This document shows positions 21,622-30,498 of a DNA stretch of 64,000 nucleotides, one piece after another. The notes beneath the pieces were generated by a model. That model was not told the DNA's origin and ran no database searches. It was given only the letters and a program-made list of their open reading frames with translations. Within the stretch, counting starts at the first letter, position 1. Each line of letters opens with the position of its first letter. The DNA is from Agrobacterium tumefaciens (lineage in GTDB: Bacteria; Pseudomonadota; Alphaproteobacteria; Rhizobiales; Rhizobiaceae), in the NCBI GenBank assembly GCA_017744915.1, contig JAGIAH010000010.1:94258-158257 (forward strand), read 5' to 3'. A program made the translations under genes and the position numbers.

Positions 21622-22122
21622 TTACGCCGCCTTTTTCTCCGCGGCGGCATTGACCGAGGTCATGGCGAGCGTGGTCAGTGCCTCGTCGGTCTTCGACTCT
21701 TCCTTGAGCGTGGCATCCAGCAGCGAGACCGCCTTTGTGTGGCCCAGCTTTTGCGCCCAGGCTTTCAGCGTGCCGTAGCGGGCGATCTCATAGTGCTCGA
21801 CCGCCTGTGCCGAGGAAACGAGACCGGCATCAAGGGCGGCTGTGCCCTTGAAATCGTCCATGATCTCTTCACCTTCGGCGATGATGCCCTGAATGGCTTC
21901 GCAGGTCTTGCCCTGTGCCCGCTTGCCAATGATCTCGAACACCTCCTGCAGGCGCTCGACGTGGCCCTGCGTTTCTTCCCTGTGCTTTTCAAAGGCCTGT
22001 TTCAGCTTCGGGTCGGTCGCTGCCCGCGCCATTTTCGGCAGGGCTTTCAGGATCTGCCTTTCGGCATAATAGATATCCTTCAGCGTGTCGTAAAACAGGT
22101 CGTCGAGTTTCTTCTCGGCCAT
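21622..22122 (-). CDS. Ferritin-like DUF892 protein (YciE/YciF family)
   Basis: This 166-aa all-alpha protein matches the YciF-type ferritin-like family, a small stress-associated four-helix bundle whose biochemical activity is not established. Family features are KKLDDLFYDTLKDIYYAERQILKALPKMA at the N-terminus (carboxylate/His residues of the putative di-iron site) and AQAVEHYEIARYGTLKAWA in the middle. An open frame continues upstream, but the ATG at 22122 has a good ribosome site (GGGAGAAGG) and gives the normal length. It is a single-gene unit with a partial stress-sigma promoter match about 60 bp upstream. Confidence 0.88.
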   Translation of the reverse strand: MAEKKLDDLFYDTLKDIYYAERQILKALPKMARAATDPKLKQAFEKHREETQGHVERLQEVFEIIGKRAQGKTCEAIQGIIAEGEEIMDDFKGTAALDAGLVSSAQAVEHYEIARYGTLKAWAQKLGHTKAVSLLDATLKEESKTDEALTTLAMTSVNAAAEKKAA

Positions 22123-22179
22123 TGTTCCTTCTCCCATGTGTGAAAATATCTGGCGTGCGCCGCATGCGCACGGGGAACA

Positions 22180-22204
22180 AACCCTTCGCCGCTTCGATGG
22201 TTCC
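22180..22204 (-). promoter_or_regulatory. Possible EcfG-type promoter of the DUF892 gene
   Basis: On the minus strand GGAAC is followed after 16 nt by GGTT, one base off CGTT. The predicted start is about 50 bp before the DUF892 ATG. DUF892 genes are commonly stress-induced in related bacteria, which makes this partial match more believable than an isolated one. Confidence 0.45.
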
Positions 22205-22409
22205 GGCTCCGTTGTGCGCAACCTTAATATTGCCGCCAGAACCAACAGGCGTCTGCGAACTTCGTGTGAAGGCCTTTCGGGAAGAGACGCGACCGTCCAA
22301 AGTCTTGCAGAAAAATTTCCATGAATCTCGCCATTATCGCGGCCGGCCTACGCCGCCACGGTCATGGAAAGGTTGCGGATCTCGAACCGCACCCGGCTGT
22401 CTTTCAGCT

Positions 22410-22631
22410 TCAGTCGCTCTTGTCGGAATTCATCGAAGGGAGGAAAAATTCCACGTCCCTGAGATGCTGCGCGTCGAGATTTTCGATCTTCGTCCGCCAG
22501 AAACGTTCGGCTTCCGCCGGCTCGTCTTTCCATTGGCGTATGAAGGTCTTGTCGTCGTCGATCATTACCTGGCGCGTGCCGCCCAGCCTTAGATATTCTT
22601 CTGCAAGTTTGCGCGTTTCGGTCTTTTCCAT
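22410..22631 (-). CDS. Small hypothetical protein (73 aa), predicted stress-induced
   Basis: I do not recognise a named family. The 73-residue product is charged and soluble, with no signal peptide or membrane segment; it reads METKE-like at the start (MEKTETRKLAEEYLRLGGTR) and contains DDDKTFIRQWKDEPAEAERFW. The frame is open further upstream. The ATG at 22631 is chosen for its strong GGAAGGAG ribosome site. A perfect EcfG-type promoter lies about 155 bp upstream on the same strand, so it is probably part of the general stress regulon. Its codon use is like that of the neighbours, which supports a real gene. Confidence 0.7.
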   Translation of the reverse strand: MEKTETRKLAEEYLRLGGTRQVMIDDDKTFIRQWKDEPAEAERFWRTKIENLDAQHLRDVEFFLPSMNSDKSD

Positions 22632-22785
22632 GTCGCGGCTCCTTCCCTGTTGAACAGGATGGAGGGGCGCCGGATGGGTGAGAGGCTCGGCTGCCATTTC
22701 GTTGGCCACCGGGAGAAAACGGAAAAATCCCGATGTTCTTCGGCGCCATCGTGTCCGTTTGACACGGCGGCCCTCCTGCCGGAAC

Positions 22786-22810
22786 AACGCCGGTTTTCCG
22801 GTATGGTTCC
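22786..22810 (-). promoter_or_regulatory. EcfG-type general stress promoter, perfect match
   Basis: On the minus strand GGAAC, 16 nt, CGTT match the alphaproteobacterial EcfG consensus at all nine positions. It faces the 73-aa gene (start 22631). About half a perfect match is expected by chance in both strands of this window, and five are found, mostly in intergenic DNA. Confidence 0.65.
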
Positions 22811-22869
22811 ACAATTTTTTCACGCGGCACCATTACCGAAGCCAAATGAATCGCGCGCAATTTTTTACC

Positions 22870-22895
22870 GGAACAAACGGGCAAGTCGTGCTGTT
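22870..22895 (+). promoter_or_regulatory. Possible EcfG-type promoter of the FGase/QEGLA/ATP-grasp cluster
   Basis: GGAAC is followed after 17 nt by TGTT (consensus CGTT). The predicted transcription start is about 18 bp before the ATG at 22921. It is divergent from the perfect match at 22786-22810. A one-base deviation keeps the confidence moderate. Confidence 0.45.
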
Positions 22896-22920
22896 TTACC
22901 CCTGATGCAGGGGAGGCAGC

Positions 22921-23751
22921 ATGGCAGCCAGACAGACTGACGGCGAATACCACGGTAACAGCAAAAACAGGGGTTTCTGGTCGATCGACTTCGGCGCTTC
23001 ACCGGTCATCGGCACGGCCATTCACGACGGCCATTTCATTCGCCCGGACATAGCGCGGCTGATGGCCCTTTCCCCGGACGAAAGGCTGAGGGAGGAAGAT
23101 CCCTTCACCGCCGAGATGGTTGCGGGCGTGACGAACCGTATCGTCGTTCACCATTCGCGTTTCGAAGTCGATCTCAACCGCGCCGCCGATCAGGCGATCT
23201 ATTTGAGGCCAGAACAATCCTGGGGCCTTGAGGTCTGGAAGGAAGAGCCGCCCGAAGGAGCGGTCCGTCAGGCTCTCGATTTCCACGCTGATTATTACGC
23301 GATGCTCGAGACCGTCCTTTCAGCCGTCGAGCGGCGGCATGGGGCTTTTGTGGTGCTGGACGTGCATAGCTACAATCATCGCCGTCAGGGTGCCGCCGCG
23401 CCGCCGACGGCGCAGGTGGAAGCGCCTGATATCAACATAGGCACCTTTTCCATGGACCGCAGCCGCTGGGGAGACATCGTCAGCGCGGTCGGCCACCATT
23501 TCGCCTCCGCGACCGTCGGCGGACGCCGCCTCGATGTTCGCGAGAATGTGGCGTTTCAAGGCAAAGGGGAGCAGACACGCTTCATTCACGAGCGTTTTGC
23601 CGAAAATGGCTGCGCGATCGCGGTCGAGTTCAAGAAATTCTTCATGGATGAGTGGACTGGAGAGCCGGATGCGCGCGTGGTGGCGGATATCCGCGATACG
23701 ATGGCCGCGCTTCAGCCGGTTCTCGAAGAGTGTCTGAGGTCGCGACGATGA
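22921..23751 (+). CDS. N-formylglutamate amidohydrolase family protein
   Basis: This 276-aa protein of the N-formylglutamate deformylase family would, in known members such as HutG, hydrolyse N-formyl-glutamate to formate and glutamate using a metal ion. Likely active-site stretches are DVHSYNHRR (about residues 145-153) and the acidic segment around RFEVDLNRAAD. No histidine-degradation (hut) gene is near. It overlaps by 4 bp with a QEGLA-motif metallopeptidase-like gene, followed by an ATP-grasp ligase, so it probably acts in a different amide or peptide reaction. A GGGGAGG ribosome site precedes the ATG. Confidence 0.85.
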   Translation: MAARQTDGEYHGNSKNRGFWSIDFGASPVIGTAIHDGHFIRPDIARLMALSPDERLREEDPFTAEMVAGVTNRIVVHHSRFEVDLNRAADQAIYLRPEQSWGLEVWKEEPPEGAVRQALDFHADYYAMLETVLSAVERRHGAFVVLDVHSYNHRRQGAAAPPTAQVEAPDINIGTFSMDRSRWGDIVSAVGHHFASATVGGRRLDVRENVAFQGKGEQTRFIHERFAENGCAIAVEFKKFFMDEWTGEPDARVVADIRDTMAALQPVLEECLRSRR

Positions 23752-25625
23752 ACCTCTCTTCCACCCGTGGCGCGCCGTCCCCCATCGCCGATATGGTCGA
23801 TGACGTGGTGGCGTGCCTCGAGGCCGGCAAGGCGATCCGCCGCGATGTCGGAAAAGATGGCAGGCTGCATATAGACCGGCCGCTGCCGTTTCTTTGCCTG
23901 CATCTGACCGGGGGCACGAAAAATCTTGCCGCGCGCGATATCGCCGCTGCCCATGCCTCCTATCTCATCGCTTCGACCATTCAGGAGGCCGCGCCGCTGA
24001 TCGAGGCGGTTGGTTTGGCCATGATGCAGCGTTTCGGCGCCTTCATGGTGCTCGATATCGGCGAGCTGGAACATGACATCCTGCTCGCCGACGATTCCCC
24101 TTTCCTGCCGCATTATGAGGTTTCCGTCTCGGCCACGCCCGAACCGGAAACCCAGAAAGCCCGCCGGATCTTCATCAAGGCCGTCTGCGACGCCGAAGTG
24201 CGCTTTCGCACGCCGCGCATCACCCGGCCGGAGCCGGAATCCGACCCGGTTCTCCGTTTTCAGAATGCCGGCCTCGATTTTCCCTGCATCAGCGTGCGCT
24301 TCGCGCCGATCTATCGCCAGCCGGAATCCGGTGCCGATTATCCCGGCCTGCGCGTGAGGATGATCGCCGATCTCTTCGATGCCGGTCTGCAGGCCTTTTC
24401 GTCCTTTTCTTCCGGCATGGATGCGCTGAAGGTCACCAGCCACCGGGCGCTTGGCCGCAAGGCCTTTGTCGATGCCGTCAGACGCGCGGATCGCTCGATC
24501 GACGACATTGTCTCGTCCTTCGATTTTCTTCTCTCCGTCACGCCCATCAATGCTCACCGCGCCTATGAAGAGTTTCGCGACGGCAGCTTCCAGTTTGCGC
24601 CGCGCCTGCTGTACCGGCCGCTCGGCGTCGATGTCGAGGAGCAGAAACGCAAGCTCTATTCCGTCGTTTTCGATCATCTGGAGGACCCGGTACTTTATCA
24701 CCTCTACCGGGAGAAACAGCAGGAGATCGATCTGCAACTGACGATGCTGGCGAGCCTACACCATCGCATCTTCACCGATTTTTCACGCGCCCTTTATGGC
24801 GCCGTCGAACCGGCGCTCCTGACGCTGGCGCTTCGTGTGCTCGAGGATTGTCCGCGCAAGGCGGAGAGCGGCGAAATTGCCATGGTCGATTGTTACGTGG
24901 TCGCCAGGAAGTCGCGGGAAATGGTCGAGACCTATCTGGCGGAGGCCCCGGAATTCAAGGCCCGCGTCGAAATCCGCGACGACCTGCCGCCCGGCCTGAT
25001 GGTGACGGGCGAGAAGCTGCTGATTTCCCGTCATACCGTGATGGAACAGCGCCGTGTGGAGGCGCTGTTGTCGCATGAGATCGGAGTGCATCTTCTCACC
25101 TATTTCAACGGCTCGTTTCAGGGGCTCAGGCTCTTCCGCACCGGCCTTTCCGGTTACGAGGGCGTGCAGGAGGGGCTGGCGGTGCTGGCGGAATATCTGG
25201 CCGGTGGCATGACGCGCGAGCGCCTGCGACTGATCGCCGGTCGCGTCGTCGGCTGCGCCGCGATGCTGGGCGGCGCGACTTTCGTGGAGACCTTCCGTAT
25301 CATGACCCGCGATCACGGTTTCGACGCGGCCGGTGCCTTCAACATGGTGCTGCGCATCTATCGCGGCGGCGGTCTTTCCAAGGATGCGATCTATCTGCGC
25401 GGGCTGGCCGAGGTGCTGGAGCATCTGCGCAAGGGCGGCGCGCTCGATCCCTTCTGGATGGGCAAGATCGCCGCCGCCCATTTCCCGGTCATGCAGGAGC
25501 TTGCCCTGCGCGGCCTGTTGCGTCCGTCGGGTGTCAGGCCCGCATTTCTGCTGCCCGCGAGAGCCAATGAGCGGCTGGAAAAAATACGCTCGGGATTATC
25601 CATTGCCGAACTGGCGACATTATAG
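23748..25625 (+). CDS. DUF1704 / QEGLA-motif putative metallopeptidase
   Basis: This 625-aa protein is of the group often labelled flavohemoglobin expression-modulating QEGLA motif protein. The N-terminal ~250 residues are of unknown function. The C-terminal half carries a zincin-like HEIGVH (H443, E444, H448) and then GYEGVQEGLAVLAEYL with the QEGLA motif (E475), which could supply the third metal ligand. This pattern belongs to the DUF1704 family, whose eukaryotic members are tubulin tyrosine carboxypeptidases (MATCAP). That points to a carboxypeptidase acting on a C-terminal residue, an inference. The ATG at 23748 overlaps the upstream stop by 4 bp; the open frame extends further but inside the upstream gene. 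Confidence 0.85.
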   Translation: MNLSSTRGAPSPIADMVDDVVACLEAGKAIRRDVGKDGRLHIDRPLPFLCLHLTGGTKNLAARDIAAAHASYLIASTIQEAAPLIEAVGLAMMQRFGAFMVLDIGELEHDILLADDSPFLPHYEVSVSATPEPETQKARRIFIKAVCDAEVRFRTPRITRPEPESDPVLRFQNAGLDFPCISVRFAPIYRQPESGADYPGLRVRMIADLFDAGLQAFSSFSSGMDALKVTSHRALGRKAFVDAVRRADRSIDDIVSSFDFLLSVTPINAHRAYEEFRDGSFQFAPRLLYRPLGVDVEEQKRKLYSVVFDHLEDPVLYHLYREKQQEIDLQLTMLASLHHRIFTDFSRALYGAVEPALLTLALRVLEDCPRKAESGEIAMVDCYVVARKSREMVETYLAEAPEFKARVEIRDDLPPGLMVTGEKLLISRHTVMEQRRVEALLSHEIGVHLLTYFNGSFQGLRLFRTGLSGYEGVQEGLAVLAEYLAGGMTRERLRLIAGRVVGCAAMLGGATFVETFRIMTRDHGFDAAGAFNMVLRIYRGGGLSKDAIYLRGLAEVLEHLRKGGALDPFWMGKIAAAHFPVMQELALRGLLRPSGVRPAFLLPARANERLEKIRSGLSIAELATL

Positions 25626-25635
25626 GAGGGGCTTC

Positions 25636-26682
25636 ATGCGTATCGCATTTTTCGTCAATTCGATCGAGACCGAAGGGCCGCATTACTCTACCGGCCTGCT
25701 GGCCATGGCTGCGCTCAATCGCGGTCATGAGGTGGTCTATCTGACGCCCGGCGATTTTACCCTGCGCTCGGATGATAGCCTGACCATCCATGCCACCATG
25801 CTGCCGAAGACGAAATACAAGAAATCGGAAGCCTTTCACGCCGCCCTTCTGGATAAGGCGCTCGAGCGGCGGACGATGGATGTGGAGGAAATCGATGCAC
25901 TGATGCTGCGCAACGACCCCTCGCTCGACCAGACGACGCGGCCATGGGCGGTCCATGCCGGCATCCTGTTCGGGCGGCTCGCCGAACAGCGGGGCGTGGT
26001 GGTGCTGAACGATCCCGAAGGCCTGGCGTTGGCGCAGAACAAGCTCTATTTTCAGAGCTTTCCGGAAATCGTCCGTCCGACCACGATCATCTCGCGCAAT
26101 GTCGAGGAAATCCGCGCCTTTGCCGATGCCCATCCCAAGGGCGTCATCGTCAAGCCGCTGCAGGGATCCGGTGGCAAGAACGTCTTCAAAATCGGCTCCA
26201 GCAAAGAGGCCAATCTCAACCAGATTTTCGAGGCGGTCAGCCTTGAGGGCTATCTGATCGCGCAGGCCTATCTGCCGGCCGCCAAGGATGGCGATATCCG
26301 CTTCTTCATGATGAATGGCCGGCCGTTGATGCGCGACGGGCAATATGCCGCCCTTCGCCGTGTGCCGGCCAAGGGCGATCTTCGCTCCAACATCCACGCC
26401 CATGGCACGGCGGAGGCCGCGACGGTGACGGACGAAATCGTGGCGCTTGCCGAGATGGTGCGGCCGAAGCTCGTCGAGGACGGCATGTTCCTGGTCGGGC
26501 TCGATATCGTCGGCGACAAGATACTGGAGGTGAACGTGTTTTCGCCGGGCGGCCTTTCCAATATTCGCGACCTCACGACCATCGATTTCAGCGATACGAT
26601 CATCGAGGCCGTGGAAATCAAGATCTCCATGCAGAGCGCCTCGGGCGGTGTGCTCGCCAATCGCCTGCTGGCGACGCTGTAA
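25636..26682 (+). CDS. ATP-grasp ligase, glutathione-synthetase-like
   Basis: This 348-aa ATP-grasp protein resembles GshB: an N-terminal pre-ATP domain (MRIAFFVNSIETEGPHYSTG), the glycine-rich ATP loop KPLQGSGGKNVFKIG (about residues 173-187), and Mg/ATP residues near EVNVFSPGGLSN at the C-terminal end. ATP-grasp ligases join a carboxylate to an amine. This gene is clustered with an amidohydrolase and a putative metallopeptidase rather than with gshA. It is therefore more likely a paralogue joining a glutamate- or peptide-type substrate than the housekeeping glutathione synthetase. The ATG at 25636 has TAGGAGGGG just upstream and lies 10 bp after the previous stop. Confidence 0.85.
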   Translation: MRIAFFVNSIETEGPHYSTGLLAMAALNRGHEVVYLTPGDFTLRSDDSLTIHATMLPKTKYKKSEAFHAALLDKALERRTMDVEEIDALMLRNDPSLDQTTRPWAVHAGILFGRLAEQRGVVVLNDPEGLALAQNKLYFQSFPEIVRPTTIISRNVEEIRAFADAHPKGVIVKPLQGSGGKNVFKIGSSKEANLNQIFEAVSLEGYLIAQAYLPAAKDGDIRFFMMNGRPLMRDGQYAALRRVPAKGDLRSNIHAHGTAEAATVTDEIVALAEMVRPKLVEDGMFLVGLDIVGDKILEVNVFSPGGLSNIRDLTTIDFSDTIIEAVEIKISMQSASGGVLANRLLATL

Positions 26683-26684
26683 GA

Positions 26685-27707
26685 TTATTCTCGTAATTCG
26701 GCCGGGTGCATCTCGCGATACCAGGCGACGAGGGCTTTGATACCCTCCTCGACGGAGGTCTGCGGCACGTAACCGGTGAGCGCCCTCAGAAGATCGGGAG
26801 AGGCGAAGGTGCGCGGCACATCGCCCTGCTGCATCGGCAGCATGTTGCGGATCGCAGGCTTGCCAACCGCCTTTTCGATCGTTTCGACGAAATGCATCAG
26901 CTCCACCGGCTGCCCGCCGCCGATATTGACGACGCGGAAAGGTGCGTGATGCGAGAGCGTGTCGATGACGCCTTCCTCTCTGACGCGGTTTTCCTCCGAG
27001 GGGATGATTGCGCTCAGCCGGACGATGCCTTCCACCAGATCGTCGATATAGGTGAAATCACGGCTCATATTGCCTTGCCCGTAAATATCGATCGGCCGGT
27101 TGTTGGAAACGGCATCGACAAATTTGATCGGCGCCATGTCCGGTCGCCCCCACGGGCCATAAACCGTGAAAAAGCGGAAGGCGGTGGTGGGCAGCCTGTG
27201 CAGATGGGCATAGCTGTGCGCCATCAGCTCCATGGATTTTTTGGTAGCCGCGTAAAGCGTCATCGGTTCGTCGGCCTTGTCGCTTTCCGCAAACGGGATT
27301 TTTTCATTGGCGCCGTAGATGGAGGAGGTCGATGCCAGCATCAGATGTTTGACATTGAGGCTTCTGGCGAGTTCCAGCATGTTGAACGAGCCGATGAGGT
27401 TGGAATCGACATAGGCGCGCGGATTTTCAAGGCTGTATCGAACACCCGCCTGTGCGGCGAGGTGGATGATGATTTCCGGTTCGGCGGCCTCGGCGGCCCG
27501 CTTCAGCGCATCCGTATCCTCCAGCATGCCGATCTCGGCCCGGAAGCCATTGGAGCGGGAGAGGATGGCGTGACGTTTCTCCTTGAGGCTGACATCGTAA
27601 TATTTCGTCATGCCGTCGAAGCCGGTCACGAAATGGCCGGCATCCAGCAGCCGTTTTGCAACGTAAAAGCCGATGAAGCCTGCGGTGCCGGTAACCAGAT
27701 AACGCAT
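26685..27707 (-). CDS. lpsL: UDP-glucuronate 4-epimerase (LpsL-type)
   Basis: This 340-aa extended short-chain dehydrogenase/reductase is predicted to convert UDP-glucuronate to UDP-galacturonate for lipopolysaccharide or capsule. It has the cofactor motif GTAGFIG (residues 7-13), [27 protein letters not shown], and the catalytic Y152/K156 (YAATKKS). [15 protein letters not shown] is a hallmark of UDP-glucuronate epimerases. It lies 84 bp downstream of the UDP-glucose dehydrogenase gene that makes its substrate, the rkpK-lpsL arrangement known in Sinorhizobium. It converges on the ATP-grasp gene with only 2 bp between stops. Confidence 0.9.
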   Translation of the reverse strand: MRYLVTGTAGFIGFYVAKRLLDAGHFVTGFDGMTKYYDVSLKEKRHAILSRSNGFRAEIGMLEDTDALKRAAEAAEPEIIIHLAAQAGVRYSLENPRAYVDSNLIGSFNMLELARSLNVKHLMLASTSSIYGANEKIPFAESDKADEPMTLYAATKKSMELMAHSYAHLHRLPTTAFRFFTVYGPWGRPDMAPIKFVDAVSNNRPIDIYGQGNMSRDFTYIDDLVEGIVRLSAIIPSEENRVREEGVIDTLSHHAPFRVVNIGGGQPVELMHFVETIEKAVGKPAIRNMLPMQQGDVPRTFASPDLLRALTGYVPQTSVEEGIKALVAWYREMHPAELRE

Positions 27708-27791
27708 GATGATTATATCCCGAATCCGTTGGTGCGTTTGCGGTCTGACCGAAGCGCGAAAAACCTTTGATGAAATTGCGAAAATTAGCCT

Positions 27792-29123
27792 TTAAGCGTC
27801 GTTACCCGGGCTGCCGTCATGCGGGCGGCCCACCGCGGCATAGATGAAGCCATGGCCGGCAACCTCATCCGAGCGGTAGATATTACGCAGATCCACCAGC
27901 ACCGGGCTTTTCATGATGGCTTTGAGGCGTGGCAGGTCGAGCGCGCGGAACTGGTTCCACTCCGTCACGATCACCACGGCATCCGCCCCTTCGGCGGCCT
28001 CATAGGGGCCCGTTGCATAGTCGATATCCTCGATCAGATGGCGCGCATTCGCCATGCCTTCGGGATCGTAACCCACCACCTTCGCGCCGCCATCCTGCAG
28101 GGTCTGGATGATGGCAATCGCCGGGCTGTCGCGCATGTCGTCAGTGTTCGGCTTGAAGGTGAGGCCCAGTACGGCGATCTTCTTGCCGCGCACGTCGCCG
28201 CCCACCGCATTGATGACCTTGCGGCCCATGGCGCGCTTGCGGTTGTCGTTGATGGCGATGGTGGTTTCGATCAGCCGCACGGGCGCGTCGTAATCCTGCG
28301 CGGTCTTGGCGAGCGCCAGCGTATCCTTCGGGAAACAGGAGCCGCCATAACCGGGGCCGGCATGCAGGAACTTCGGGCCGATACGGCCGTCCAGCCCGAT
28401 GCCGCGCGAGACGTCCTGCACATTGGCGCCGACCTTTTCGCACAGGTCCGCCATTTCGTTGATGAAGGTGATCTTCATGGCCAGAAAGGCGTTGGCGGCA
28501 TATTTGATGAGTTCGGAGGCGCGGCGCGTGGTGAAGAGCAGCGGCGACTGGTTGAGGTAAAGCGGGCGGTAAACCTCGGTCATGACGGGGCGGGCACGCT
28601 CATCCGAAAGGCCGACGACGATGCGGTCCGGCCGCTTGAAATCCTCGATGGCCGCCCCTTCGCGCAGGAATTCCGGGTTGGAGACGACGGCGAAATCGGC
28701 CGAGGGGTTTTCCTCATGGATGATGCGCTCCACCTCGTCGCCGGTGCCGACGGGAACGGTGGATTTGGTGACGATAACGGTGAAGCCGTCGAGCGCATGG
28801 GCGATCTCTTTTGCCGCTGCGTAGACATAACCGAGATCGGCATGGCCATCGCCGCGTCGCGAGGGCGTGCCGACCGCGATGAAGACGACATCCGCATTGG
28901 CGACGGCCGCAGTCAGATCGGTGGTGAAACTCAGCCGGCCGGCCTTGGCATTGTTGGCGACGATGGTCTCCAGACCCGGCTCGAAGATCGGGATGTGGCC
29001 GCTTTTCAAGGCCTCGATCTTCTCCGGCATCTTGTCGACGCAAACCACGTCATGGCCGAAATCTGCAAAACACGCGCCGGACACAAGGCCGACATAACCC
29101 GAACCGATCATCACAATCCGCAT
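27792..29123 (-). CDS. rkpK: UDP-glucose 6-dehydrogenase
   Basis: This 443-aa enzyme oxidises UDP-glucose twice with NAD to UDP-glucuronate. The N-terminal Rossmann motif is GSGYVGLVSGACFADFGHDV (residues 7-26). The catalytic cysteine is C263 in GPGYGGSCFPKDTLA, and GLTFKPNTDDMRDSPA marks the C-terminal UDP-binding domain. Length is standard. It is upstream of lpsL on the same strand, forming a UDP-galacturonate supply module for surface polysaccharide. The equivalent name ugd also applies. Confidence 0.94.
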   Translation of the reverse strand: MRIVMIGSGYVGLVSGACFADFGHDVVCVDKMPEKIEALKSGHIPIFEPGLETIVANNAKAGRLSFTTDLTAAVANADVVFIAVGTPSRRGDGHADLGYVYAAAKEIAHALDGFTVIVTKSTVPVGTGDEVERIIHEENPSADFAVVSNPEFLREGAAIEDFKRPDRIVVGLSDERARPVMTEVYRPLYLNQSPLLFTTRRASELIKYAANAFLAMKITFINEMADLCEKVGANVQDVSRGIGLDGRIGPKFLHAGPGYGGSCFPKDTLALAKTAQDYDAPVRLIETTIAINDNRKRAMGRKVINAVGGDVRGKKIAVLGLTFKPNTDDMRDSPAIAIIQTLQDGGAKVVGYDPEGMANARHLIEDIDYATGPYEAAEGADAVVIVTEWNQFRALDLPRLKAIMKSPVLVDLRNIYRSDEVAGHGFIYAAVGRPHDGSPGNDA

Positions 29124-29505
29124 TCTTTTTCCTTTCGGTTAGTGAGGCCATGTTAACGCGGCAGCACCGGCCGGGGAAATCGGCGGGTGAAAATCGCATG
29201 ATAATATTTAGCCGCCTTCGCGCCCGTCGCCAAGCGCCACGATCAACACCGGCTAACCTCTTTCCATGACGGTGATGTGATGGCCGTGGCGGGACAAATT
29301 TGCCGCACCTTGCAGCCGATTGCACCGATGTGGCGAGATCGCGCTTTTTTGCCCCTTTTGCGGCTTGCACTCATAGGTAGCCGGGTCTAGCCATAGGGGT
29401 GAGGATCAAATCTGCCAGACTGTCTGCCCTTTTGATGGGGCGCCCGGGTTGCACCACGCGGCCGGGGGATGCTTTGCATTGCGGTCGATGTTCGGGGAAG
29501 TTCAA
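29124..29505. other. 382-bp divergent intergenic region with nothing recognised
   Basis: This lies between the divergent UDP-glucose dehydrogenase and EamA genes and must hold both promoters. I see no strong hairpin, repeat or sigma-factor consensus. A possible upstream start (ATG 29488) for the transporter lies in its last bases. Confidence 0.5.
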
Positions 29506-30393
29506 ATGCAAAAGGGTTTTCTGCTCGGTCTGTTCGCTTATGCGACCTTTTCCCTGGGCGATGCCACGATCAAGTCGCTTGGCTCACAGGTCAGCGTTTT
29601 CGAGATCGGCTTTTTCAGCATCCTCTTCTCCGGCATCTTCATCTTCTTCAGCAAGCCACGTGAGGAAAGGTGGCGCGAATTCTGGCGCATGAGCCGGCCC
29701 TTCGCGGTGCATGGGCGCGCCATTTCCGGCCTCTTCGCCGGCATTTTCGGCATCTATGCCTTCACCACCATTCCGCTGGCGGAAGCCTATGCGCTGATCT
29801 TCCTGTCGCCGCTCTTCGTGACTGTGCTTTCCGCCGTGGTCCTCAAGGAAAATATCGGCCCATGGCGCTGGGCGGCGGTTCTGGCCGGCATCGTCGGCGT
29901 CATTCTTGTCGTGCGGCCGGGCTTCAAGACGCTGGAACTCGGGCATATCGCCGCCATCGGTGTCGCGTTCCTGGCGGCCATGACCATCGTGCTGCTGCGC
30001 TCGCTTGCGGGCAAGGAAAAGCGCACCTCGATCATGGGTGTGCTGTTGATTTACGGCCTCACCTTCAATGGCATTGCCTCCATCCCCGATTTCGTCATGC
30101 CCAACCTGCACCAGCTTCTGGCTTTCGTCTTCATCGGTCTTTGCACCGCAACGGGGCAGATCACGCTTCTGGTCGCGACCCGCATTGCGCCGGCGAGCCA
30201 GATCGCGCCGTCGCATTATTCGCAAATCCTGTGGGCCGTGGCGATCGGCATGGCCTTTTTTCACGAATATCCCGATGCGATTGCAGTGCTTGGGCTCGCC
30301 GTCATCGCCGCATCGGGGCTGCTGACGATGATACGCGAAAAGGTAAGGCTCGGCACCGTGCGCTGGAACCCGTTTTTCCGCAATCGCCTCTAA
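29506..30393 (+). CDS. EamA/DMT-family transporter
   Basis: This 295-aa inner-membrane protein has about ten hydrophobic helices in two EamA repeats (residues ~5-140 and ~150-285), the drug/metabolite transporter fold used to export metabolites. PLAEAYALIFLSPLFVTVLSAVVLKEN is a characteristic helix pair at the end of the first repeat. ATG at 29506 is chosen for the GGGGAAG ribosome site; ATG at 29488 is an alternative adding six residues. Substrate unknown. It is monocistronic or weakly linked to the next gene 105 bp on. Confidence 0.85.
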   Translation: MQKGFLLGLFAYATFSLGDATIKSLGSQVSVFEIGFFSILFSGIFIFFSKPREERWREFWRMSRPFAVHGRAISGLFAGIFGIYAFTTIPLAEAYALIFLSPLFVTVLSAVVLKENIGPWRWAAVLAGIVGVILVVRPGFKTLELGHIAAIGVAFLAAMTIVLLRSLAGKEKRTSIMGVLLIYGLTFNGIASIPDFVMPNLHQLLAFVFIGLCTATGQITLLVATRIAPASQIAPSHYSQILWAVAIGMAFFHEYPDAIAVLGLAVIAASGLLTMIREKVRLGTVRWNPFFRNRL

Positions 30394-30498
30394 CCTCCAT
30401 TCTCCGATCGGAAACAGTGCGTCAACCGAAGCGCAGCTTGTGGCCCGGTGGCCAATCGGCTCATAAGGCTTTCATCGATAGATGAACGGAGAGCCGCA

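Noticed and set aside
19209..21650. 813-codon minus-strand open frame opposite gcd
   Set aside because: Same antisense effect; the plus strand encodes a complete quinoprotein.
22921..23751. Assignment as HutG of histidine degradation
   Set aside because: No other hut gene is present, and the gene is coupled to a metallopeptidase-like and an ATP-grasp gene.
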